Below, piece by piece: positions 37,807 to 45,797 of a stretch of DNA of 64,000 nt. The translations under genes were made by a program, and so were the position numbers. Source of the DNA: Ferruginibacter sp. (lineage in GTDB: Bacteria > Bacteroidota > Bacteroidia > Chitinophagales > Chitinophagaceae). The stretch is from contig JAHBTM010000003.1 in assembly GCA_019638635.1 (NCBI GenBank), forward strand, positions 30,724-94,723, read 5' to 3'. How positions within the stretch are numbered: position 1 is the stretch's first letter; every line of letters begins with the position of its first letter. The notes beneath the pieces were generated by a model. The model saw only the letters and a list, made by a program, of their open reading frames with translations. It ran no database searches and was not told the DNA's origin.

Positions 37807-38838
37807 ATGCATTCACAAGAATTTATAAGACAGGCAGCACTCAGGTTGTACCGAAACCGTTGGATGTTATTCATCGCGGGATGTGTCTTTGCATTGTTGA
37901 TGGTTTTGTACGCATGGAAGAAACCCACGGTGTACCAATCGCGCGCATCGGTGTTTCCACTCACAGCCAGCAATGATAACTCGCTGGCAAAAAGCACCCT
38001 GAGCAGTATCCTGGGCATTGCGGATGCGCCACAAAGTTTTAGTCAGGAAGCGTCTATCAACATCGTTGAGCTGGCCCTGAGCCGCAACACCCGTGAAGCG
38101 GTGGCCATGCAACCCCTTCCCAATTTTGGAAACAAATCCATTGCTGAATTATTAATAGATGAATATAACAAGCATCGTTTTTTTTGGGAGAAGGCATTGA
38201 AAAAACCTGCCGACAGTGCACGGCTGGCGGCCACCGGGGCTGAATTGCTGAAATATGCCATGGATGCAAAAATCAATAAGAACGGCATATTGGAACTGGG
38301 TTTTAAAACATCGAATGAAGCATTGGTGAAGCCGGTGAGTTACACCATCATTGAAAAAATTTCCGGGTTTTATATTGATTTAAAAATTCGCAAGGCCAAG
38401 TTGGATTTTGATTTTACGGTGAAGAAAGTAGATTCGTTGCAAGAGGTGTTGAATCAGTACGACCGTTCGGCCATTCGTATGTCGAATACCACCATGTTTG
38501 TTCCCGGCACCCGGATTGAGTATCAGATTCCGAAAGAGAATCTTGTAACAGATAAAGACCGGGTGATGCGTCAGCGCGATGCATCGGCGAATAACCGGGA
38601 AGAGGCCTTGTGGCGATTACAAAAAGCAACACCCATTATTGCTACCTTAGACAAGCCCGATCCGCCGTATGAGTTTAAGAATACATCTAAAATTCTTTTC
38701 GGAATAATAGGATTTGCCATTGGTATATTCTTAGCTGCCCTCGCACTTACTGCGGGTATCATTCGCCGTTACCTTATACATGAAATTAAATCTGCCGTGT
38801 TTGGCCCGCATCCTGATCATGCAACAACTACAGAATAG
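37807..38838 (+). CDS. Wzz/chain-length-determinant-like protein
   Basis: 343 residues. Two membrane segments, near residues 18-36 (WMLFIAGCVFALLMVLYAW) and 295-315 (ILFGIIGFAIGIFLAALAL), flank a periplasmic domain rich in predicted coiled coil. This is the topology of polysaccharide co-polymerases that set glycan chain length. No C-terminal tyrosine-kinase domain. Directly follows the SLBB exporter gene, so the two form an export pair; polymerase, flippase and glycosyltransferase genes are not adjacent. Confidence 0.85.
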   Translation: MHSQEFIRQAALRLYRNRWMLFIAGCVFALLMVLYAWKKPTVYQSRASVFPLTASNDNSLAKSTLSSILGIADAPQSFSQEASINIVELALSRNTREAVAMQPLPNFGNKSIAELLIDEYNKHRFFWEKALKKPADSARLAATGAELLKYAMDAKINKNGILELGFKTSNEALVKPVSYTIIEKISGFYIDLKIRKAKLDFDFTVKKVDSLQEVLNQYDRSAIRMSNTTMFVPGTRIEYQIPKENLVTDKDRVMRQRDASANNREEALWRLQKATPIIATLDKPDPPYEFKNTSKILFGIIGFAIGIFLAALALTAGIIRRYLIHEIKSAVFGPHPDHATTTE

Positions 38839-38955
38839 TAACTAATAGTCAGTTCGCTTCCACAAGCATAGCCAACAGCTGAGTCCAATATCCATCCACT
38901 CGGCACTCAATGAGATCTGACGAAGAATGGAAACTACCTAGAATCAAACTCATTT

Positions 38956-39062
38956 CTTTTTAACCACAGAGTGAACAGAGTGAACACGCACAAAGCTCAC
39001 TAAGTAAGTCTTTGAGTCCTTGGTGAAAACCTTAGTGTTCATTGTGGTTTAATTCTTTTTCC
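38956..39062. repeat. Intergenic CACTAAG-type repeat, copy A
   Basis: About 107 bp with inverted ends (AACCAC near 38962 and GTGGTT near 39043) and internal CTAAG/CTTAG blocks. Copy B at 39106-39207 is nearly identical. Copy A has an additional 9-bp duplication (GTGAACAGA). Looks like a non-coding, imperfect-palindrome repeat. Confidence 0.75.
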
Positions 39063-39105
39063 CAGAAGTACACCTGAAAGAGACTAGTGAAATGATATGT
39101 AGGAT

Positions 39106-39207
39106 ATATTTTTTTACCACAGAGTGAACACGCGCAAAGCTCACTAAGTAAGTCTTTGAGTCCTTAGTGAAAACCTTAGTGTTCTTAGTGGTTAAATTCT
39201 TTTTTCC
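39106..39207. repeat. Intergenic CACTAAG-type repeat, copy B
   Basis: Second copy of the repeat at 38956-39062, about 90% identical by eye, same orientation. Ends are ACCAC (39116) and GTGGT (about 39187). Separated from copy A by 43 bp of non-repetitive DNA. The rest of the 418-bp gap 38839-39256 holds nothing else I can identify. Confidence 0.75.
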
Positions 39208-39256
39208 GCGTACCATCGAAGATAGTATCGAAACTACGCAATTTCAGTAGGAGCAA

Positions 39257-40555
39257 TTATGCTTTTCTAAATGCCCACTTTAACATTTCCTTCCAGCTGG
39301 GTTTTTTACCATACATCAAAATACCGGTACGGTAAATTTTAGCCGTTAACCACGTAAGGAAGAAGAAACAGCCTACCAGCAATGCCATGGAAGCAAGGAG
39401 TTCCCAAACCGGGATATCAAATGTAACCCTTCCCATCATCACAATGGGTGATGTAAGCGGGAACAAACTACCAAAGACAGCCAGTGAACTGTTCGGGTCG
39501 TTGATGGCGCGTGTCAAAATAACAAACCCTAAAATGATGGGCATCATCACCGGAAAAATCAACTGCTGCGCATCGTTCTGGTCATCACTCACTACTGAAC
39601 CAATCGCCGCAAATAAAGAAGCATAGGTTAAGTATCCTCCAATGAAATAGAAAATAAACAGACCGAAAATTTTAAATAAAGGCAAGGCCGACAAACTTTG
39701 CATAATTCCGGCAATAGCTGCGGTTTTCGAAGATTCATCTATCGAGGTTGCCGCATTCATCTGCGTAAGCAAATCCGGAAAAATGAATGGGATAGCCAAT
39801 TGCATCAAAAGGAAAATAATAATCCAAACAGCAAATTGAGTTAATCCTACCAAACCTATACCAATGATTTTTCCCATCATGAGTTGAAAGGGTTTCACCG
39901 AACTTACAATCACTTCTGCAATGCGGTTGGTCTTTTCTTCCATCACCCCACGCATCACCATGGTGCCATAGATCAGCATCATCATATATATCAACAGCCC
40001 ACATACAAAAGATACGGCAAAGGCAACTCCTGCGGAGCTGTCTTTCGAACCTTCTTCCGTATCAATCTTATTGGTGAGGGAAACATTACTTTGTATTTGT
40101 TTGTACTTCAGTGGATCAATGCCATACGCCAAAAGCCTTTTGTCTTCAATTGCTGCATTTATCATGCTTTCCAGCCTCGATGAAGTAGATAGTGACACTG
40201 TGCTGGGGCTGTGTATCACCATGTTTTTAGGAGTATCTATGTGCATCTGCGGGATGTACACCAATGCATCATAACCGGCATCTTTATACTTCTTAACAAA
40301 GCTACTCTCTGTTTCGTTTTTGATGAGTGTAAACTTTAATTCACCACTTTTACTCTCAGGAGTGGTGGCGAAGATGCCCGCATCATCAATAATGGCAAAA
40401 GATTTACTGCTATTGCTGCCACTGATGGAAATGGCAATAATAGCAGCATAAAAAGCCACAATAACCAACGGCACCACAATGGTGGTGATTAAAAATGATT
40501 TTTTCTTAACCCTTGAAAAATATTCTCTGGATATTACAAGTCCGGTTTTATTCAT
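39257..40555 (-). CDS. ABC transporter permease (NatB-like)
   Basis: 432 residues. One N-terminal membrane segment (SFLITTIVVPLVIVAFYAAIIAISI), a periplasmic domain of about 150 residues, then five or six hydrophobic segments (for example AVSFVCGLLIYMMMLIYGTM and GLVGLTQFAVWIIIFLLMQ). MRGVMEEKTNRIAEVIVSSVKPFQLMMGKI is the coupling region of ABC-2 permeases with the same layout as NatB, the Na+ exporter. ATG overlaps the ATPase stop by four bases. Confidence 0.88.
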   Translation of the reverse strand: MNKTGLVISREYFSRVKKKSFLITTIVVPLVIVAFYAAIIAISISGSNSSKSFAIIDDAGIFATTPESKSGELKFTLIKNETESSFVKKYKDAGYDALVYIPQMHIDTPKNMVIHSPSTVSLSTSSRLESMINAAIEDKRLLAYGIDPLKYKQIQSNVSLTNKIDTEEGSKDSSAGVAFAVSFVCGLLIYMMMLIYGTMVMRGVMEEKTNRIAEVIVSSVKPFQLMMGKIIGIGLVGLTQFAVWIIIFLLMQLAIPFIFPDLLTQMNAATSIDESSKTAAIAGIMQSLSALPLFKIFGLFIFYFIGGYLTYASLFAAIGSVVSDDQNDAQQLIFPVMMPIILGFVILTRAINDPNSSLAVFGSLFPLTSPIVMMGRVTFDIPVWELLASMALLVGCFFFLTWLTAKIYRTGILMYGKKPSWKEMLKWAFRKA

Positions 40556-41496
40556 AGCGGCGATTCGTTTTGAGGTTGAAATTGTCTGGCCTTCGTGGTT
40601 CCTTCTACCAGTTTAATGAATATGTCATTCAGGCTCGGTAAAACTTCCTGAAAACCATGTATCAATTTGTTTTCATTGATAAAGTACTTCAGGATTTCAT
40701 TGGAAGAAGTGTTTTCTGTTTTCTTTATCAATAAATGCCCGTCCTGGTTTTTTAATATCTCAAATGGTGCACGGGAGGTGTCTATATGATGGGCTCCGTC
40801 TACATCAATCCTGAACAGGTTTTCCTTAAAATCCTGTTTTACCTGATGTACCGCGCCGTCCAAAATTTTTTCTCCCTTGTTTACCAGAATAATTTTATCA
40901 CAGATTTCCTCTACCTGTTCCATGCGGTGGGTGGAAAAGATAATGGTGCAACCCCGTTTGGCAAGATTGAAAATTTCATCTTTAATGAGGTTGGCATTAA
41001 CGGGATCCAGTCCGCTGAAAGGCTCATCCAGAATAATGAGCTGGGGTTCGTGTAAAACGGTAGTTACAAATTGCAGCTTTTGGCTCATCCCTTTACTCAG
41101 GTCTTCCACTTTTTTATCCCACCAGGATTGCATTTCGAATTTTTCAAACCAGTGTTTGATTTTTTGCATGGCTTCGGTCTTGCTCAGGTTTTTTAACCTG
41201 GCGAGATACAATACCTGATCTCCAATCTTCATCTTTTTATACAAACCCCTTTCTTCCGGCATGTAACCAATGTAGGCGATGTCGTTGAGCGGGTCAAACT
41301 TTTTTCCATTGAAGAGAATCTCTCCGTTATCCGGATAAAATATGCCCGTAATCATACGCAGCAAAGTCGTTTTACCGGCACCGTTAGGTCCGAGCAAACC
41401 GAATATAGATCCCTTTTCAATGTGGAAGCTGATGTTGTTTACAGCTTTTTGTGTGGCAAATTGCTTTTGCAGATTTTTTACTTCCAGTATATTCAT
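40552..41496 (-). CDS. ABC transporter ATP-binding protein (NatA-like)
   Basis: 314 residues. Walker A GPNGAGKTTLLRMI near residues 36-49, Q-loop near YMPEERGLYK, signature LSKGMSQKLQFV, Walker B LIILDEPFSGLDPV and switch His in FSTHRMEQ. EERGLYK and KMKIGDQVLYLARLKNLS resemble NatA. Overlaps its permease gene by four bases (ATGA), giving a tightly coupled exporter; Na+ is one possible substrate. Confidence 0.92.
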   Translation of the reverse strand: MNILEVKNLQKQFATQKAVNNISFHIEKGSIFGLLGPNGAGKTTLLRMITGIFYPDNGEILFNGKKFDPLNDIAYIGYMPEERGLYKKMKIGDQVLYLARLKNLSKTEAMQKIKHWFEKFEMQSWWDKKVEDLSKGMSQKLQFVTTVLHEPQLIILDEPFSGLDPVNANLIKDEIFNLAKRGCTIIFSTHRMEQVEEICDKIILVNKGEKILDGAVHQVKQDFKENLFRIDVDGAHHIDTSRAPFEILKNQDGHLLIKKTENTSSNEILKYFINENKLIHGFQEVLPSLNDIFIKLVEGTTKARQFQPQNESPL

Positions 41497-41512
41497 GCTT
41501 ATCGAGTATGGG

Positions 41513-41520
41513 CAAATTTA
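41513..41520 (-). promoter_or_regulatory. -7 promoter element for the NatA-like gene
   Basis: Minus-strand TAAATTTG, 16 bp before the ATG at 41496, fits TAnnTTTG. Confidence 0.45.
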
Positions 41521-41581
41521 AACACATACAATTTAATATACATCTTCAAATCGTATCAGTGGAAGTATAGGTGGATGAAAA

Positions 41582-43162
41582 TCACGGTTTCAGGAGTGCT
41601 TGTGCTATGATATGGGCCACCCGCTCGCCATCCATGGCGGCACTGACAATACCTCCGGCGTATCCGGCCCCTTCTCCGCAGGGGTACAGGTTGTTGAGTT
41701 GCGGATGGGTGAGGGTTTCTGGATGACGCGGGATTTTCACGGGCGATGAGGTTCGGCTCTCGGTGGCTACCACAATTGCTTCGTTGGTATAATAGCCTTT
41801 CATTTTTTTACCGAATTGCGGAAAACCTTTGCTCAACACACGGAAAATATATTCCGGCAATACCTCTTGTAAGGGAGCCGATGTTAATCCCGGCAGGTAG
41901 GAGTTGGCCGGTAAGTTGGCCGATAATTTCTTTTCGCAGAAATCTACCAAACGCTGTGCCGGCGCTACCGCTTTACCGCCTCCGGCTGCGAAAGCTGCCT
42001 GTTCCACCATTTGCTGGAAGCGCAGTAACAGTAAAGGGTGGGCCGAATCAATGCCGGTCGATTTCAACACATGAAACGCATCTTCTCCGGATACTTCTAC
42101 CACCATTCCACTGTTGGCAAAAGGATTGTTTCGTTTAGACGGGCTCCAACCGTTCACCACAATTTCTCCCGGAGCCGTAGCGGCGGGAGCGATGATTCCA
42201 CCCGGGCACATACAGAAGGAAAACATACCCTTCTGTTGAATTTGTTGCACCAGCGAATAAGAAGCGGGAGGCAGTGTGTCGGGCTCAAAAGCGCAGTGGT
42301 ATTGTATTTCATTGATGAGTGCCTGCGGATGCTCTACCCGTACGCCAAGGGCAAAAGGCTTGGCCAACAATTGAATTCCGTGGTGATGCATCAACTCAAA
42401 CACATCGCGCGCAGAATGCCCGGTGGCGAGAATGTATGCATCGGCGGTAATATTTCCTTTGGGGGTTTTCAAACACGTTATCTGTTGGTCCCGGATTCCA
42501 AAGTCTGTCATCTTGCACTCAAAATGCACTTCGCCCCCTGCTTCCAGGATGGCTTCGCGCATGGCGGTGATGATCTGTGGCAGTTTGTTGGTACCAATGT
42601 GCGGATGTGCATCGTACAGAATAGATTCATCGGCACCGAAATGCACAAACAATTGCAGGATACGCTGGATGTTTCCTCTTTTAGAACTACGTGTGTAGAG
42701 TTTACCATCACTATACGTGCCGGCCCCTCCTTCTCCAAAACAATAATTGCTTTCAGGGTGTACCACACCTTGTTTATTCAATACGGCAAGGTCTCTTCGG
42801 CGTGCCCGCACATCTTTTCCACGCTCCAGCAGGATGGGTTGGATGCCCATTTCAATACACCGGAGTGCGGCGAATAATCCTGCAGGGCCTGTACCCACAA
42901 TGGCTACGCGGTGTTTGGCCTGAGCGACATCCCTGAAATGAAAGGGAATGACGCTGCGGGGTAGTACGGGTTCATCTATAAATGCCAGTACCCGGAAGGT
43001 ATAAAACACACGACTGCCACGGGCATCCACTGAACGGCGCAGGATTTGATAACCGGTAATACGTTGGAGAGATACACCGGCATGTTCCGCCATTTTTTTT
43101 CGGAATACAGATTCCTGCAACGCATCTGAGGGCAATAACTTGAAAGAAAGTTCCTGTTGCAC
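41582..43162 (-). CDS. FAD-dependent dehydrogenase (COG2509-type)
   Basis: 526 residues. An N-terminal region of about 85 residues (KMAEHAGVSLQRITGYQILRRSVDAR) precedes the FAD-binding Rossmann motif VAIVGTGPAGLFAAL. YCFGEGGAGTYSDGKLYTRS and ILATGHSARDVFELM are typical of the uncharacterised COG2509 flavoproteins. The C-terminus LYPCGEGAGYAGGIVSAAMDGERVA closes the FAD site. Cytoplasmic; substrate unknown. GTG start at 43162. Precedes no partner gene; spaced 23 bp from the DUF3127 gene upstream and possibly co-transcribed with it. Confidence 0.87.
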   Translation of the reverse strand: MQQELSFKLLPSDALQESVFRKKMAEHAGVSLQRITGYQILRRSVDARGSRVFYTFRVLAFIDEPVLPRSVIPFHFRDVAQAKHRVAIVGTGPAGLFAALRCIEMGIQPILLERGKDVRARRRDLAVLNKQGVVHPESNYCFGEGGAGTYSDGKLYTRSSKRGNIQRILQLFVHFGADESILYDAHPHIGTNKLPQIITAMREAILEAGGEVHFECKMTDFGIRDQQITCLKTPKGNITADAYILATGHSARDVFELMHHHGIQLLAKPFALGVRVEHPQALINEIQYHCAFEPDTLPPASYSLVQQIQQKGMFSFCMCPGGIIAPAATAPGEIVVNGWSPSKRNNPFANSGMVVEVSGEDAFHVLKSTGIDSAHPLLLLRFQQMVEQAAFAAGGGKAVAPAQRLVDFCEKKLSANLPANSYLPGLTSAPLQEVLPEYIFRVLSKGFPQFGKKMKGYYTNEAIVVATESRTSSPVKIPRHPETLTHPQLNNLYPCGEGAGYAGGIVSAAMDGERVAHIIAQALLKP

Positions 43163-43185
43163 TCGCTGCTGTATTGGGGTTTATA

Positions 43186-43557
43186 TTAAAACGGCAGGTC
43201 GTCAGTGTCTGCGGCAGGCATATCAGTATACGTTTCCTGTACCGGAACCTGTTGTTTAGCGGCGTCTATCGCTGATTCTATACGCCAGGCATCCAGGTTG
43301 GTCCAGTAACTTACTTTCCCATCACGTTCACTCTTGCTGCCTTTGATGTTGAAGAACACTTTAACCTGATCTCCGGTATGTACGCGGTCGAGTATAGAGG
43401 TTCTATCTTGTGTACACTGAAATTTTATGTAGGAGGTAAATGTACGGCCGTTGTTTTCGTCGGTTTGTTCAACCACAAACTCTCTGATTCGGAAAGTTTC
43501 AGTACGTTGTACTGCGTCATATTTTTCAATCAGCTTCCCGGTTAATTCGTAACTCAT
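43186..43557 (-). CDS. DUF3127 protein (predicted OB-fold, small)
   Basis: 123 residues. MSYELTGKLIEKYDAVQRTETFRIREFVVE and a central VFFNIKGSKSERDGKVSYWTNLDAWRIE match the Bacteroidota DUF3127 family. Predicted beta-barrel with a variable acidic C-terminal tail ending in DTDDLPF, reminiscent of the acidic tail of single-stranded DNA-binding proteins. A nucleic-acid role is plausible but not shown. Divergent from dnaA. Confidence 0.85.
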   Translation of the reverse strand: MSYELTGKLIEKYDAVQRTETFRIREFVVEQTDENNGRTFTSYIKFQCTQDRTSILDRVHTGDQVKVFFNIKGSKSERDGKVSYWTNLDAWRIESAIDAAKQQVPVQETYTDMPAADTDDLPF

Positions 43558-43715
43558 GTGTATTTTTTTAAGAACCCCAAATGTACTATTAAAGGTTTAC
43601 TCAGCCGCGAATTTTCAGGGCAAATACAGCGGTGAAATTGTGGGCAATCAGGAATAAAAACAAGCTTTAGGGTTTTTTTTAAAAAATAAAAAATATTTAC
43701 TCACATTTAATCTGA

Positions 43716-43723
43716 TACATTTG
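43716..43723 (+). promoter_or_regulatory. -7 element preceding a possible small RNA
   Basis: TACATTTG at 43716-43723 fits TAnnTTTG. The dnaA start is 320 bp further on, so it may drive the structured segment that begins a few bases downstream or a long dnaA leader. Confidence 0.45.
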
Positions 43724-43729
43724 CCGCCC

Positions 43730-43845
43730 TGTTGTTGGAAATGTGTTTAAAATAGACTAACCACCGGCAAAAGGAAGTGCGTACGCTGTAGGGTGAATGT
43801 GCCTGTCAGCAAAGGATGGAAGGCAAACAACACATGATTTTTTTT
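43730..43845 (+). ncRNA. Candidate structured small RNA or dnaA leader
   Basis: About 116 nt between a -7 element and a run of eight T (43838-43845). Ends pair: TGTTGTT (43730-43736) with AACAACA (43826-43832). Inside, TGCCT (43800-43804) pairs with AGGCA (43821-43825), stacking directly on the closing helix; CACC (43762-43765) pairs with GGTG (43792-43795) and encloses AGTG-CGTA-CGCT (43776-43787). The segment is visibly richer in G/C than its surroundings. I cannot match it to SRP RNA, tmRNA, RNase P or a known riboswitch. It could also be only the leader of dnaA. Confidence 0.3.
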
Positions 43846-44043
43846 GAAAAAAAATGTTGCGTTGAATTTGTAATTTTTGGATAAAAAACAAGCGAATAAA
43901 AAATTTTTTTTTCAACAAAATAAAGTTGATATTCGCTGTTCTACCGGATTATATTTTGATGTTCAACATCTGTGTATAAATCGGCCATAGTCCTCCTATA
44001 GAACGCGGGATTTCTTCAATATATATAAACTGCTTTTGGTATA

Positions 44044-45477
44044 ATGGATAAAGGATTAGAAAAAGTATGGGCAAACTGTTTGGAGATAATCAAGGATATT
44101 GTAGAATGGCAACATTTTAAAACATGGTTTGAACCGATTCGTCCGGTTGAGCTGAAAGATAAAGTTTTAACGATTCAGGTTCCGAGCCAGTTTTTTTATG
44201 AATACCTTGAAGAGCATTACGTATCTCTCTTAGCAAAAACACTGAAGCGCGAACTAGGTAGTGACGCGCGGCTTGAATACAGAATTATGGTAGATAGTGG
44301 TAATAGTCGCAATAAGCCACTCACCATGGATATTCCGGGTAACGGATACAAATCATACGCCAATAACGAAATGGACTTTCCGCTCATCATCAATAATCCT
44401 GTCAAGAATCCTTTTGTGATTCCCGGATTAAAGAAGATGCAGATTGATCCGCAACTGAATCAGTCGCACACCTTTGATGCCTTCATTGAAGGTGATTGTA
44501 ATCGGGTGGCACGCCGTGCAGGAAAAACCGTTGCTGAAAAACCGGGTACTACCTCCTTCAATCCCCTGGTATTGTATGGCGGTGTAGGATTGGGTAAAAC
44601 GCACCTCGCACAGGCCATAGGAAACGAAGTAAAACGCACCCATCCTAATAAGGTGGTGCTATATGTAAGCTCTGAAAAATTCATCAATCAGTTTATTGAT
44701 CATGCACGCAACAATGCAGTGAATGACTTTATACATTTTTATCAGATGATAGATGTGCTGATTATTGATGATGTTCAGTTTTTCAGTCGCGCTGAAAAAT
44801 CTCAGGATGCCTTTTTCTCCATCTTTAATCATCTCCATCAAAGTGGTAAACAACTGGTGCTGACCAGCGATAAATCTCCCAAAGACCTCGAAGGTGTACA
44901 GGAGCGTTTATTAAGTCGTTTCCGCTGGGGATTGAGTGCCGATTTACAGTTACCGGATTATGAAACCAAAATTGAAATCCTCGAGAATAAGATGAAACGC
45001 GAGGGTTTTGATATGCCCAAGGAAGTGGTGAAATACATTGCATACAATATTAACAGCAATGTGCGTGAATTGGAAGGAGCATTGATTTCCCTGTTGGCAC
45101 AATCTTCGCTCAACAAAAGAGAAATAGACCTGGAGTTGGCGAAAAAAGTATTACGCAATTTTGTAAAATCTTCCAGTAAGGAAATTACCATTGATGCCAT
45201 TCAAAAAATGGTATGTGAGTACTTTGATGTGCCATACGATAAACTGCTTCAAAAAACCCGAAAGCGTGAGATTGTTCAGGCCCGGCAAATCACCATGTTT
45301 TTGTCGAAGGCTTTCACCAAAAACTCACTCAAAACCATTGGCGAACATTTTGGAGGAAGAGACCACACCACAGTAATACATAGTTGTCAAACCGTTAAGG
45401 ATTTAATGGACACCGACAATCTGTTCAAGGAAAGTGTATTGGAGCTTCAGCAGAAAGTACAGCTGGCGGCAATGTAA
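44044..45477 (+). CDS. dnaA: Chromosomal replication initiator DnaA
   Basis: 477 residues. Domain I from WANCLEIIKDIVEWQHFKTWFEPIRPV; short domain II; AAA+ domain III with Walker A GGVGLGKTHLAQ near residues 178-189 and Walker B VLIIDDVQFF near 237-246; domain IV with the DNA-binding helix GGRDHTTVIHSC near 438-449. Binds DnaA boxes and opens oriC with ATP. ATG at 44044. No dnaN next to it, as is common in this phylum; tRNA genes follow. Confidence 0.98.
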   Translation: MDKGLEKVWANCLEIIKDIVEWQHFKTWFEPIRPVELKDKVLTIQVPSQFFYEYLEEHYVSLLAKTLKRELGSDARLEYRIMVDSGNSRNKPLTMDIPGNGYKSYANNEMDFPLIINNPVKNPFVIPGLKKMQIDPQLNQSHTFDAFIEGDCNRVARRAGKTVAEKPGTTSFNPLVLYGGVGLGKTHLAQAIGNEVKRTHPNKVVLYVSSEKFINQFIDHARNNAVNDFIHFYQMIDVLIIDDVQFFSRAEKSQDAFFSIFNHLHQSGKQLVLTSDKSPKDLEGVQERLLSRFRWGLSADLQLPDYETKIEILENKMKREGFDMPKEVVKYIAYNINSNVRELEGALISLLAQSSLNKREIDLELAKKVLRNFVKSSSKEITIDAIQKMVCEYFDVPYDKLLQKTRKREIVQARQITMFLSKAFTKNSLKTIGEHFGGRDHTTVIHSCQTVKDLMDTDNLFKESVLELQQKVQLAAM

Positions 45478-45525
45478 ACGGTACCCCCCTTTTCTAAAAA
45501 TATATTCTATTACAGTCTATAAATG

Positions 45526-45557
45526 TTTGGGTAGTATAGAATTGAATTGTATTTTTG
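45526..45557 (+). promoter_or_regulatory. Promoter of the tRNA-Ser/tRNA-Pro unit
   Basis: TTTG at 45526-45529 and TATTTTTG at 45550-45557, spaced 20 bp: the best full match to the Bacteroidota -33/-7 consensus in the window. Ends 22 bp before tRNA-Ser. Confidence 0.75.
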
Positions 45558-45579
45558 CAGCCCCTGATTCAGGGAAGAA

Positions 45580-45670
45580 GGAGAGGTGCCTGAGTGGCCG
45601 AAAGGGCCGGTTTGCTAAACCGTTGTACGGACTTCAATCTGTACCGAGGGTTCGAATCCCTCCCTCTCCG
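45580..45670 (+). tRNA. tRNA-Ser(GCT)
   Basis: 91 nt. Acceptor GGAGAGG pairs with CCTCTCC, discriminator G; anticodon loop TTGCTAA (anticodon GCT, reading AGC/AGU); long variable arm GTACGGACTT...GTAC typical of tRNA-Ser; T-arm GGGTTCGAATCCC. CCA is not encoded. Confidence 0.97.
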
Positions 45671-45686
45671 CTGAATTTGTTTCGTT

Positions 45687-45761
45687 CGGGATGTAGCGTA
45701 GCCCGGTTATCGCGCCTGGTTTGGGACCAGGAGGTCGCAAGTTCGAATCTTGCCATCCCGA
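45687..45761 (+). tRNA. tRNA-Pro(TGG)
   Basis: 75 nt. Acceptor CGGGATG/CATCCCG, discriminator A; anticodon arm CCTGG-TTTGGGA-CCAGG (anticodon TGG); T-arm GCAAG-TTCGAAT-CTTGC. CCA not encoded. Directly followed by a terminator and by a tandem array carrying related sequence blocks. Confidence 0.97.
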
Positions 45762-45770
45762 CAACATCAA

Positions 45771-45797
45771 GCCTTCGATTTTTCGAGGGCTTTTTTT
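45771..45797 (+). terminator. Terminator of tRNA-Pro (first of six in the array)
   Basis: GCCTTCGA, TTTT loop, TCGAGGGC (eight pairs, one G-T), then seven T. The same hairpin recurs five more times downstream. Confidence 0.9.

Larger units (their letters stand above)
43558..44043. other. AT-rich region upstream of dnaA with origin-like features
   Basis: 486 bp without a gene. It contains TGTGTATAA at 43971-43979, a perfect match to the DnaA-box consensus (reverse complement TTATACACA), plus one-mismatch boxes TGTGTTTAA (43742-43750) and TTTGGATAA (43876-43884); long A/T runs (43838-43854 and 43898-43912); the 13-bp palindrome GATGTTCAACATC (43958-43970) abutting the perfect box; and an inverted repeat AGCGAATA/TATTCGCT (43891-43898, 43930-43937). 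This suggests oriC or dnaA autoregulation, but the box count is low. Confidence 0.35.

Noticed and set aside
42038-42877. 279-codon frame opposite the FAD-dependent dehydrogenase
   Set aside because: Antisense shadow of a well-supported gene; no motif.
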